Assembly: GCF_009861525.1 (NCBI RefSeq)
Contig: NZ_WVHL01000005.1
Span: forward strand, 1,922,001-1,986,000
DNA length: 64,000 nucleotides
DNA from: Pseudomonas sp. LD120
GTDB lineage: Bacteria; Pseudomonadota; Gammaproteobacteria; Pseudomonadales; Pseudomonadaceae
Direction of reading: 5' to 3'
A program made the position numbers and the translations under genes. The notes under the pieces were generated by a model that saw nothing but the letters and a program-made list of their open reading frames with translations, searched no databases and was not told the DNA's origin. Of this stretch, positions 50,861 through 59,446 are shown piece after piece; the stretch's first letter is position 1, and every line of letters starts with the position of its first letter.

Positions 50861-51598
50861 ATGACCGAGCACAACGTCATTCAAGCCTTTGAACAAGAAT
50901 GCCAGGCGCAGATCAGCGCCCAGGGCCAGGATGAGAAACTCAAGGGCCTGGCCCGTGACTTTTTCAACGAGTCCGCGACCCACAAATACAGCTATCACTT
51001 TTCCTGGATGGGCCGGCCGATCATCCAGCTGCCCCAGGACATGATGGCGATGCAGGAGATCATCTGGCAGGTCAAGCCGGACCTGGTGATCGAATGCGGC
51101 ATCGCCCACGGCGGCTCGATCATCTACTACGCCTCGCTGCTGGAGTTGCAGGGCCATGGCGAAGTGCTGGGCATCGACCTGGATATCCGCCCGCACAACC
51201 GCGAAGCCATCGAGCAGCATCCGATGAGCAAGCGGATCCGCATGATCGAAGGTTCGAGCATCGACCCGGCCATCGCCGAGCAGGTACGGGCCGCCGCTGC
51301 CGGCAAGAAGGTGATCCTGGTCCTGGACTCCAACCATACCCACGAGCACGTGCTCGAAGAGCTGCGTCTGTATGCGCCGCTGGTGTCGGTGGACAGCTAC
51401 TGCGTGGTCATGGACACCGTGGTCGAGGACATGCCGGAAAGCTTCTTCCCGGATCGTCCCTGGGGCCCGGGTGACAACCCGAAAACCGCAGTCTGGGCCT
51501 ATCTGGAGGAGAACCGCGATTTCGAGATCGACTACCAGATGCAGAACAAGCTGCTGATCACCGTGGCGCCGGACGGTTACCTGCGTCGGGTTCGTTAA
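50861..51598 (+). CDS. CmcI/RhmB-type O-methyltransferase family protein (cephalosporin hydroxylase family)
   Basis: The 245-residue class I methyltransferase has LVIECGIAHGGSIIYYAS near residue 72 and a metal-binding acidic pair in GIDLDIRPHN near 105, as in CmcI and the rhamnosyl O-methyltransferases. The family name hydroxylase is historical; the fold methylates hydroxyls with Mg2+. In this island it probably O-methylates the flagellar sugar chain. It lies 20 bases after the second C-methyltransferase gene and 72 bases before the second giant glycosyltransferase gene. Confidence 0.85.
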   Translation: MTEHNVIQAFEQECQAQISAQGQDEKLKGLARDFFNESATHKYSYHFSWMGRPIIQLPQDMMAMQEIIWQVKPDLVIECGIAHGGSIIYYASLLELQGHGEVLGIDLDIRPHNREAIEQHPMSKRIRMIEGSSIDPAIAEQVRAAAAGKKVILVLDSNHTHEHVLEELRLYAPLVSVDSYCVVMDTVVEDMPESFFPDRPWGPGDNPKTAVWAYLEENRDFEIDYQMQNKLLITVAPDGYLRRVR

Positions 51599-51670
51599 TA
51601 ATCAATGGTTGCAGGTTCAAGGCGTTTGGCCGGTTGTGGGGAAGTACCTATGTGGGTTGGAGACAAAGCA

Positions 51671-54586
51671 ATGAATGACAAAGCAGCGTTGAGTGAGCGG
51701 TTCACCCTGGTGCTGTTGTCCCACAATCGCAAAGCGTTCATGCGGCGCACCTTGCAGTATTACAGCACCTATCCGTGCTCGATCCTGGTACTGGATTCGT
51801 CGCTGGAGGCGGATGAGTCACTGGCGCAGCTCTATCCCCAGGTCGACTACCGGCATCTGCCGCAGTTCAGCTACAAGGGCCTGCAGGACAAGCTGACCTA
51901 TGGCATGAGCCTGGTGACCACGCCCTACATGGCGTTCGCTGCCGATGACGATTTTCTCCTCCATGATGCGCTGACCAGCTCCCTGGAGTTTCTTGAGGCC
52001 CGTCCCGACTACGGGCTGTGCCATGGCTACGGGATGATGTATCTGGCCCGGGCTTCGGAAACCAATTACTACCGCCGTGATCGCCGGGTCATGGAGGACT
52101 ATGACGCCGATGATGCCCAGGATCGGGTGATGAACTTCATGGGGCATTTCCTGCCGCCGTTCTATGCGGTAACCCGCACCGACCTGCTGCGCCAGTGGTA
52201 TGAGCTGCTGCCGCCGGGAGTGAGTTTCGAATGGCAGGAAATCGGTCACTCCTTCTTCCTGCTGGCCTGTGCCAAGGCGCGGATCCTGCCGATTCCGTTT
52301 GCCGTGCGTGAGGCCAACTACGGGGCCTCGGAGCACAACACCAATGTGCTGACGGTGCTGACCTACAAGGACGCGCAATCGGTGGCCCAGCGTGAGGCGT
52401 TCGCCGAGTTCCTCGCCTCGCTGCCCACCGGTTTCAGTGGTCGGGACCCCGAGCAGGTGAAGCAGATCGCCCTGGACAGTTTCACTGCCATGGCCGACTG
52501 CCTGCTCAGCGGACGTTCCCTCAAGGGCACGGCGATCTTCCGTTCGGCCTGGGTCGAGGTCGGGGCCGCGCCGGTGCGCTCCTTCGGTCCCGAGCAGTTC
52601 GTCGAGATGCCCTTCTACAACCAGCCGATGTTCGATCTGCTGACCGAGTTGGAATTCCTCATGCACGCCATGCCCACTGGGCGCCTGCAGCTCAAAGAGC
52701 TGGAGGGCGTGTTGCTGCGTCAGGAAGAGTTGATGCGGGTCCATCCCAACGACACGCCAGAGAGCCTGCGCGCCCGGTTGTGGGAAGCGTTGACCCTGAA
52801 CCTGTTCAACCGCGAGGTGGTCAAGCGCCTGGCCGAGTCGATGCTGGGCAGCGACGAGCCCGAGGAAGCGCGCAAGCTGCAGGCCTGGGCCGAGCGCCTG
52901 GCGTCGGTACCGGGGGCAGACAGTCGTGCCCTGTTCGATGCGACCGAGTCGGGACGCTTGCTCAAATGGCTCGAGGCCCGTGCTCCGGAGCCGGCACAGT
53001 TGAGTGCCATCGCTGCGCACCTGGCCCGTCATGCCGGTGGTCCGCAGGTGCAGATCCTGTTGCTGGACCTGGACGCTGACCTGGTCAAGTTGCAGGCCAC
53101 GCTCGACAGTCTGCTGGCCGGTCATTACAAGGCGTTCAAGCTGGTGGTGTTCACCACGGGCGAGCTGCCGGCCACCACCACGGCCCAGGACACCTTGCAC
53201 TTCGTCAAGGTCACGGAAAACAACTACGTCGAGCGCATCAATCAGGCCATGGCCCAGTCTCGCGCCGACTGGGTGCTGTTGGCCGAGTCCGGTGATCAGT
53301 TCACCGCCAGCGGCCTGCTGCGGGCGAGCCTGGAATTGCTCGGTGCCGAAGGCATTCGGGCCGTGGCCATGGACGAGATCCAGCGCCGTGCCGATGCCAC
53401 CTTGACTTCAGTGTTCCGCCCCGGGGTCAACCTCGATCAATTGCAAGGCACGCCGGCGCTGATGGCCCGGCATTGGCTGCTGGACCGCGAGACGGTGCTG
53501 CGGGTCGGTGGTTTCTCCCGTGAACTCAAGCAGGCGCTGGAGCTGGACCTGCTGCTGCGCCTGATCCAGGACGGCGGCCTGGCCGGCCTGGCCCACCTGG
53601 CCGAGCCCCTGCTGATTTGTCAGGCCCCTGGAGACAAGGCGGAGACCGAAGAGCGGCAGGTGCTGACCCGGCACCTGGCCGCACGAGGCTATCGCGCTCA
53701 GGTAGGCTCGGCGCAACCGGGCACCTACCAGATCGAGTATCAGCACGCCGAGCGGCCGCTGGTGTCGATCATTCTGCCCAGTGAGGACAATTTCGCCGAG
53801 TTACAACGCTGCCTGGTCAGCGTCCTGCAGCGCACCCGCTACCAGCGCTATGAAGTGCTGATCGCCGAAAACCACAACCAGAGTGCCGAGCTCGACAGCT
53901 GGCTGACCAGCCTTGAAGGTCGCGGCGAGCGCTTTCGTGTGTTGCGCAGCGGCCAACGCCTGAGCGCTTCGGCCTTGTTCAACATGGCTTGCCGGGAAGC
54001 ACGGGGCGAGTACCTGGTGCTGCTTGCGGCCGATGCTGAGGTGGTCAACGCCAATTGGATCGAGAGCCTGCTCAACCAGGCCCAGCGTCCGGAAGTCGGG
54101 ATCGTCGGTGCCAAACTGGTGAACGAAAACGGTGTGACCACCCAGGCCGGGCTGATCCTGGGCTTCGACGGCCACCTGGGTTCGGCCTTTGCGGGTGAAG
54201 CCAAGGATGCAGCGGGCTACATGAACAGCCTGTGGGTGGAGAAGAATTATTCAGCGGTGTCCGGTGCCTGTCTGATGATCGGCAAAGCGCTGTTCGAGGC
54301 GGTGGGCGGGCTGGACGAAGAGCATTTCGACCAGGCCTTCGCCGATGTCGACCTGTGCCTGAAAGTGGCTGATGCCGGCTACCTCACAGTATTGACGCCC
54401 CAGGCCCAGGTGCAGCATCCGGGGACGTTGCCGCAACATCCACAGGCGGCTGCGGCGCTGCAAGACAAATGGGCGGCGCGCTTTGCCCAGGATATTGCCT
54501 ATAACCAGAACCTGGCGTTGAGCGGTAAGGGCTTTGCTCTCAGTGCGGGGCAAAGGGTGGATTGGTTGCAGATGCTCGCTAACTGA
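51671..54586 (+). CDS. Second giant flagellin glycosyltransferase, Fgt2-like
   Basis: The 971-residue protein begins with a TIGR00180-type GT-A domain (FTLVLLSHNRKAF; AADDDFLLHD near 85), has a helical middle and a weak second GT-A region (about 450-680), and ends in a GT2 domain (about 690-950, RPLVSIILPSEDN; GGLDEEHFDQAFADVDLCLK). It parallels P. syringae fgt2, which extends the first flagellin sugar. ATG at 51671 with GGAGA upstream was chosen over in-frame starts from 51605. The last GT2 domain shares long identical stretches with the third domain of the enzyme at 41460. Confidence 0.83.
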   Translation: MNDKAALSERFTLVLLSHNRKAFMRRTLQYYSTYPCSILVLDSSLEADESLAQLYPQVDYRHLPQFSYKGLQDKLTYGMSLVTTPYMAFAADDDFLLHDALTSSLEFLEARPDYGLCHGYGMMYLARASETNYYRRDRRVMEDYDADDAQDRVMNFMGHFLPPFYAVTRTDLLRQWYELLPPGVSFEWQEIGHSFFLLACAKARILPIPFAVREANYGASEHNTNVLTVLTYKDAQSVAQREAFAEFLASLPTGFSGRDPEQVKQIALDSFTAMADCLLSGRSLKGTAIFRSAWVEVGAAPVRSFGPEQFVEMPFYNQPMFDLLTELEFLMHAMPTGRLQLKELEGVLLRQEELMRVHPNDTPESLRARLWEALTLNLFNREVVKRLAESMLGSDEPEEARKLQAWAERLASVPGADSRALFDATESGRLLKWLEARAPEPAQLSAIAAHLARHAGGPQVQILLLDLDADLVKLQATLDSLLAGHYKAFKLVVFTTGELPATTTAQDTLHFVKVTENNYVERINQAMAQSRADWVLLAESGDQFTASGLLRASLELLGAEGIRAVAMDEIQRRADATLTSVFRPGVNLDQLQGTPALMARHWLLDRETVLRVGGFSRELKQALELDLLLRLIQDGGLAGLAHLAEPLLICQAPGDKAETEERQVLTRHLAARGYRAQVGSAQPGTYQIEYQHAERPLVSIILPSEDNFAELQRCLVSVLQRTRYQRYEVLIAENHNQSAELDSWLTSLEGRGERFRVLRSGQRLSASALFNMACREARGEYLVLLAADAEVVNANWIESLLNQAQRPEVGIVGAKLVNENGVTTQAGLILGFDGHLGSAFAGEAKDAAGYMNSLWVEKNYSAVSGACLMIGKALFEAVGGLDEEHFDQAFADVDLCLKVADAGYLTVLTPQAQVQHPGTLPQHPQAAAALQDKWAARFAQDIAYNQNLALSGKGFALSAGQRVDWLQMLAN

Positions 54587-54609
54587 TCGCTGTCTTAAGG
54601 GATATAAGC

Positions 54610-54687
54610 ATGCTCAACAGTCAACTGATTGTCTGCTTTGCGTTTCGCCGCTTGAGCTCATCTGTGTGCGGAGGGGCGTTGCAATGA
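54610..54687 (+). CDS. 25-codon ORF coupled to pseC, probable pseB deletion scar
   Basis: ATG at 54610 with AGGGA upstream opens a 25-codon frame starting MLNSQ and ending in a TGA that overlaps the pseC ATG (ATGA). PseB proteins commonly begin MLxNQ or MFNxK, and pseB normally lies here, before pseC. The likely reading is an in-frame loss of almost all of pseB that kept its start signal and its coupling to pseC. This is inference; only five residues support the link. Confidence 0.4.
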   Translation: MLNSQLIVCFAFRRLSSSVCGGALQ

Positions 54688-55853
54688 CTCCTTATCGTAT
54701 TCCGTATGGGTGTCAAAGCATCAATCAGTCTGACATTGACGCAGTGGTGGAAGTGCTTAAGTCTCCCTGGTTGACCCAGGGGCCAACCATTGAGCGCTTC
54801 GAGCAGGCTTTGGCCGACTACTGTCAGGCCGAGTATGCGGTTGCAGTGTGCAACGCAACGGCGGCACTGCATATTGCTTGCCTGACTGCCGGTCTGGGGC
54901 AAGGGGACTCTCTGTGGACGAGTCCCAATACTTTTGTCGCCTCGGCCAACTGTGCCCGTTACTGCGGTGCGAGCGTGGACTTTGTCGATATCAATCCCCA
55001 TACCTGGAATATGGATGCAGACTTGTTGGAGCAGAAGCTGGCAGCAGCTGAGTTGAGCGGTACTTTGCCGAAGGTGGTTGTAGTTGTCGCATTCGCTGGA
55101 CAGAGTGCCGATTTGCAATTTATTGCTCAGCTTTCCGAGCGCTATGGTTTTGTCTTGATCGAAGATGCGGCGCATGCCGTAGGCGCTTCCTATCTTGGGC
55201 GCCCAGTAGGTTGCGGTGCTCATGCCGCGATGACCATCTTTAGTTTTCATCCGGTGAAAATCATCACCAGTGGCGAAGGCGGGATGGTGCTTACCAACCG
55301 ACCGGAGTTCGCCGAACGACTGCGACGTTTGCGCAGTCATGGCATTACCGGCGATCCGGCACTGATGCAGGTCTCGGATAAAGGCCTGTGGTATTACCAG
55401 CAACTGGAGCTGGGCTTCAATTATCGGATGACCGACCTGCATGCGGCACTTGGGCTTTCGCAGGTCGCTAGGCTGGATGAGTTTGTGGCGCGGCGTCGAG
55501 AGTTGGCGGCGCGTTATCAGGGCTTGCTGATGGACCTGCCGCTGACCTTGCCGGTGGTGCAGAGCGGGGCTGAATCAGCTTGGCATTTGTATGTGGTGCG
55601 TCTCGATTTGACCTGCATAAAGCTGACGCAGAAGCAAGTTTTCGATGCGCTGCGTTCGGCGGGATTAGGGGTGAACCTGCACTACATTCCGGTGCATTTA
55701 CAGCCTTACTACAAAGAGCAAGGGTTTGCCGAGGGTGACTTTCCTGAGGCCGAGCGCTATTTCCTGGAAGCCATCAGTTTGCCACTTTTTCCAGAACTGA
55801 CTGATGAGCTACAGGATGAAGTGGTGGCACATTTACAACGAATTTTGGGCTGA
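54684..55853 (+). CDS. pseC: UDP-4-amino-4,6-dideoxy-N-acetyl-beta-L-altrosamine transaminase PseC
   Basis: The 389-residue DegT/DnrJ/EryC1-type PLP aminotransferase starts IPYGCQSINQSDIDAV, has the ligand motif EDAAHAVGASY near 160 and the PLP lysine Lys192 in SFHPVKIITSGEGG. PseC transfers an amino group to C4 of the PseB product in pseudaminic acid synthesis. Base composition is visibly less GC-rich than the neighbouring genes, suggesting separate ancestry or recombination. No pseB precedes it. The ATG is coupled to the short ORF at 54610. Confidence 0.92.
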   Translation: MTPYRIPYGCQSINQSDIDAVVEVLKSPWLTQGPTIERFEQALADYCQAEYAVAVCNATAALHIACLTAGLGQGDSLWTSPNTFVASANCARYCGASVDFVDINPHTWNMDADLLEQKLAAAELSGTLPKVVVVVAFAGQSADLQFIAQLSERYGFVLIEDAAHAVGASYLGRPVGCGAHAAMTIFSFHPVKIITSGEGGMVLTNRPEFAERLRRLRSHGITGDPALMQVSDKGLWYYQQLELGFNYRMTDLHAALGLSQVARLDEFVARRRELAARYQGLLMDLPLTLPVVQSGAESAWHLYVVRLDLTCIKLTQKQVFDALRSAGLGVNLHYIPVHLQPYYKEQGFAEGDFPEAERYFLEAISLPLFPELTDELQDEVVAHLQRILG

Positions 55854-55963
55854 GAGTTGTTCATGAAAGCTCCTGCCGGGTATTACGGGCGATGCAGCGA
55901 AACTTCTGCAGTATGTGCCTACTTTCTACCCAAAATCTGGGTAGATGGTTTGGAGTCTGGTGT

Positions 55964-56671
55964 GTGAGTTGTGTTGCGATCATCCCCGCCCGTGGTGGCA
56001 GCAAACGTCTGCCACGCAAGAATCTCAAGCCGTTCGAGGGCGTACCCATGCTCGCCCGTTCCATCGACAAGGCGCTGAGTTCAGGGTTGTTCCAGCGAGT
56101 GGTGGTCAGTACCGACGATCATGAAATCGCGGAGTTGGCTGTCGCCTGTGGTGCTGAGGTGCCTTTTATCCGACCTCCCTCTCTGGCCGATGACTTTACC
56201 GGCACCGCGGCGGTGATTGTCCATGCCTTGCAGGCGTTGCGACAACAGGGGCGGGAATACCAGTACGCCTGTTGCATCTATGCAACTGCGCCCTTGCTGC
56301 AGGAGCGTTACTTGCGTCAGGGGCTGGAGATGTTGATGCAACACCCGGACAAGAGCTTTGCCTTTTCAGTGTGCGGTTTCGGCTTTCCCGTGCAGCGGGC
56401 TTTGATCCTCGATGAGCAAGGGGCGCTCGATGCACTGTATCCGCAATTTTGTCAAAGTCGCTCCCAGGATCTGCCGCCTGCCTATCAGGATGCGGCGCAG
56501 TTCTATTGGGGCCGGAGCCAGGCCTGGCTGGAGGGCGAGGTGCTGTTCTCGCCTCGCAGCCTGCCAGTGATCCTGCCCCGGCATCTGGTGCAGGACATCG
56601 ATACCGAAGAGGACTGGCGGCGCGCCGAATACCTGTATGCCGCGCTCAAGGCCGGGGGGGAGCTGGAGTGA
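55964..56671 (+). CDS. pseF: CMP-pseudaminic acid cytidylyltransferase PseF
   Basis: The 235-residue nucleotidyltransferase of the CMP-sialate synthetase family has the signature IIPARGGSKRLPRKN near residue 6 and the VSTDD segment near 62. It activates pseudaminic acid with CTP. GTG at 55964 with TGGAG upstream fits the family start; reading from 55892 adds an unlikely N-terminus. The 110-bp gap after pseC contains a small hairpin (CTACCC/GGGTAG, 55926-55943). Overlaps the next gene by 4 bases. Confidence 0.92.
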   Translation: MSCVAIIPARGGSKRLPRKNLKPFEGVPMLARSIDKALSSGLFQRVVVSTDDHEIAELAVACGAEVPFIRPPSLADDFTGTAAVIVHALQALRQQGREYQYACCIYATAPLLQERYLRQGLEMLMQHPDKSFAFSVCGFGFPVQRALILDEQGALDALYPQFCQSRSQDLPPAYQDAAQFYWGRSQAWLEGEVLFSPRSLPVILPRHLVQDIDTEEDWRRAEYLYAALKAGGELE

Positions 56672-58173
56672 GGGTGCTGATCCGCGCCGACGCTTCGCCG
56701 GCCATCGGCAGTGGCCATGTGGCTCGCTGCCTGACTCTGGCCCAGGAACTGCGCCGCCAGGGCGCTGAAGTGGCATTTGCTTGTCGACGTCTGTCCGGGC
56801 ATCGCCTGGAGGCGTTGCAGGCCGAGGGGTTCCAGACTTTCGAATTGCCGGAACGCTATGCCGGCGAGCATCCCGAATTGGGGATCGAGGCGCCCTTGCC
56901 CTGGCAGGCGGACATCGCCGCGTTGCAGCTGGCACTGGCCACTCAAGCAGCCTTCGATTGGGTGCTGGTGGACCATTACGGCCTTGATCATCAATGGCAG
57001 AGTGCGGCTCGGCAGTGGGCGCCCAGGATCGCCGCCATCGACGACCTGGCCAACCGCAGGCACGCCGTGGACCTGTTGCTGGACCAGAATTTCAGCGGCG
57101 GCGCCCAGGCCTATGCCGGGTTGTACGACGAGCGCTGCCGGACCCTGTTCGGCCCGCATTTTGCCCTGCTGCGTGAAGAGTTCCGACGCCCCGCAGTGCC
57201 GATTCGCCCCCAGCCGCGGCGGGTGCTAGTGAACTTCGGCGGCTTCGATGCCGCCGGTCAGACCCACAAGGCCATGTTGGCACTGCTGGATTTTCACGAT
57301 CTGCAGGTGGACTTCGTCGCCGGCAGCGGCAACCCGGACTGGCAGGCCATGCAGGCCCTGGCTGCCGAACGGCCGCACTGGCGACTGCACAGCTATGTGA
57401 AGGATTTTGCCGGGCTGTTGGCCGAGGCCGACCTGTGCCTGGGCGCGGGAGGCGGCACCAGCTGGGAGCGGGCGGTATTGGGCGTGCCTACGCTGTGCAT
57501 CACCGTGGCCGCTAACCAGGAGGCCAATGCCCGGTTGCTGGCCGAGGCGGGTGCCCACTTGTACCTGGGGGCCTGTGAGCAGGCCAGCGTGGAGCAGGTG
57601 CGCCAGGCCCTGAGCCTGTTGCTGGGCAATCCGGGGCTGCGGCATAGCCTGTCTCGCCGGGCCCGCGAGTTGGTGGATGGTCGGGGCGTGCAGCGAGTGG
57701 CGGCGGCGTTGTTCACTGCGGTACTGCGCTTGCGTCCGGCGACTGTGGAGGATGCCCGGCTGCTGTTCGAGGGGCGCAATGCTGAGCCTGTCAGGCGTTG
57801 GTCCCAGCAGCCTGAGGCGCTTGAGTGGCCGGACCATGTGCGCTGGCTGGAGGCCGCTGTGAATGATCCGCAGCGGCTGTTGCTGATAGCGGAAACAGCC
57901 GCAGGTGCCGTGGGGGGGCTGCGCTATGACCGCCAAGGCATTCAGGCGGATGTGTCGATCTACCTGTTTGCCGAACACTTGGGGCTAGGTTGGGGGCGGG
58001 CATTGCTGGAGCAGGGCGAGGCTTGGCTGATGCGCCATTGGCCCGATGTGCAGCGCCTGGGGGCTCGGGTGCTGGCAGAGAATCAGGTTTCGCTGACATT
58101 GTTTCGCCGGGCCGGCTATTGCCAGGCACCCTGTGAATTCACCCGTGTGTTGAAGGAACATCTGGATGACTAG
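56668..58173 (+). CDS. pseGH: Fused PseG-PseH: UDP-sugar hydrolase plus GNAT N-acetyltransferase
   Basis: The 501-residue protein joins two pseudaminate enzymes. Residues 1 to about 345 are PseG, a GT-B-fold hydrolase (RADASPAIGSGHVARC at the start; GAGGGTSWERAVLGVPTL near 260), which removes UDP. Residues about 350-501 are a GNAT domain (LGLGWGRALLEQGE acetyl-CoA loop; ENQVSLTLFRRAGY end), the PseH step that acetylates the 4-amino group. In Campylobacter and Helicobacter these are separate proteins. GTG overlaps the pseF stop codon; pseI overlaps its end by 8 bases. Confidence 0.9.
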   Translation: MRVLIRADASPAIGSGHVARCLTLAQELRRQGAEVAFACRRLSGHRLEALQAEGFQTFELPERYAGEHPELGIEAPLPWQADIAALQLALATQAAFDWVLVDHYGLDHQWQSAARQWAPRIAAIDDLANRRHAVDLLLDQNFSGGAQAYAGLYDERCRTLFGPHFALLREEFRRPAVPIRPQPRRVLVNFGGFDAAGQTHKAMLALLDFHDLQVDFVAGSGNPDWQAMQALAAERPHWRLHSYVKDFAGLLAEADLCLGAGGGTSWERAVLGVPTLCITVAANQEANARLLAEAGAHLYLGACEQASVEQVRQALSLLLGNPGLRHSLSRRARELVDGRGVQRVAAALFTAVLRLRPATVEDARLLFEGRNAEPVRRWSQQPEALEWPDHVRWLEAAVNDPQRLLLIAETAAGAVGGLRYDRQGIQADVSIYLFAEHLGLGWGRALLEQGEAWLMRHWPDVQRLGARVLAENQVSLTLFRRAGYCQAPCEFTRVLKEHLDD

Positions 58174-59218
58174 TTTCAAGATCGGCTCGCGCTGCGTGGG
58201 CGCGGGTGCGGCGCCGTTGATCATCGCCGAGATGAGCGGCAACCATAATCAGTCGCTGGATGTGGCCCTGCAGATTGTCGAGGCCGCAGCCAGGGCCGGT
58301 GCCCATGCCCTGAAGTTACAGACCTACACCGCCGACACCATGACCCTGGACCTGGATCAGGGGGAGTTTTTCATCAAGGACCCAGGCAGTCTCTGGGCCG
58401 GGTCGTCTTTGTATGACCTGTACCAGCGTGCCCATACGCCATGGGAGTGGCACGAGCCGATCTTCGCTCGGGCGAGGGAGCTGGGCATGCTGGCGTTTTC
58501 CACGCCGTTCGACGAGAGCGCGGTGGACTTTCTCGAGAGCCTCGACGTTCCGGCCTACAAGATCGCCAGTTTTGAAAACACCGACCTGCCGCTGATTCGC
58601 CGGGTCGCCGCCACCGGCAAGCCGCTGATCATCTCCACCGGCATGGCCAGCATCGCCGAGCTCGATGAAAGCGTGCAGGCTGCCAGGCAGGCCGGCTGCC
58701 GGGATCTGGTGCTGCTCAAATGCACCAGCACTTATCCGGCGTCGCCGGCCAACAGCAATCTAATGACCATTCCTCACATGCGTCAGTTGTTTGGCTGTGA
58801 AGTGGGGTTGTCTGATCACAGCATGGGAGTGGGCGTTTCGGTCGCCGCGGTGGCGCTGGGAGCTAGCGTGATCGAGAAACACTTCACCCTGGATCGCTCA
58901 GCGGGTGGGGTCGACGCCAGTTTCTCCCTGGAACCGGAGGAATTGGCCAGCCTGGTGGTGGAGACCGAGCGGGCCTGGCAGGCCATGGGGCAGGTGCATT
59001 ATGGCGCCACCCAGGCTGAACACGCGTCGTTGGTCTACCGCCGATCCTTGTATGTCACCTGTGACATGCAGGCCGGAGAGCTGTTCAGCGCCGACAACGT
59101 GCGGGCCATTCGCCCCGGGTTGGGTTTGGCCCCCAAGCACTACGACGCGCTGATTGGGCGTCGTGCGCGGCGGCCGCTGAAGCGTGGTACGCCATTGAAT
59201 TGGGCATTCGTCGAATAG
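58166..59218 (+). CDS. pseI: Pseudaminic acid synthase PseI
   Basis: The 350-residue NeuB-family synthase has a TIM-barrel (about 1-270: IAEMSGNHNQSLDVAL near 18; ISTGMAS near 152; LSDHSMG near 213; IEKHFTLDR near 235) and a C-terminal SAF/antifreeze-like domain (about 285-345). It condenses 6-deoxy-AltdiNAc with phosphoenolpyruvate to give pseudaminic acid. Last gene of the overlapping pseF-pseGH-pseI set. Confidence 0.94.
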   Translation: MTSFKIGSRCVGAGAAPLIIAEMSGNHNQSLDVALQIVEAAARAGAHALKLQTYTADTMTLDLDQGEFFIKDPGSLWAGSSLYDLYQRAHTPWEWHEPIFARARELGMLAFSTPFDESAVDFLESLDVPAYKIASFENTDLPLIRRVAATGKPLIISTGMASIAELDESVQAARQAGCRDLVLLKCTSTYPASPANSNLMTIPHMRQLFGCEVGLSDHSMGVGVSVAAVALGASVIEKHFTLDRSAGGVDASFSLEPEELASLVVETERAWQAMGQVHYGATQAEHASLVYRRSLYVTCDMQAGELFSADNVRAIRPGLGLAPKHYDALIGRRARRPLKRGTPLNWAFVE

Positions 59219-59446
59219 GTCTTTGTTGGACTCATTCGGCAAAATGGCGTGACCTGTGAGTCATAACGTGCATCTTCACTGTATTGTATTGCCCGGGAAG
59301 ATGGCGCCAGCCCTGCGTGACAGGTCCAGTGATAGCCCTTGGTTCTTCCCGTTGTCGCTGCATTGGCGCAAGTATCTGTGTTTTTCGGCAGCCCCTGCTC
59401 AGTGACTGGGCGGGGGTATTGAGCTGTTTATTATTGGGAAGCCGTA
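59219..59446. other. 228-bp gap between pseI and the KAS III-like gene
   Basis: No gene, terminator or clear promoter is recognised. The gap probably holds the promoter of the KAS III-like gene; the AT-rich stretch around 59425-59440 directly precedes its ribosome binding region. Confidence 0.4.

Noticed and set aside
51818..53200. 460-codon minus-strand open frame inside the second giant glycosyltransferase gene
   Set aside because: Antisense artefact with no motif; the plus strand encodes a conserved enzyme.
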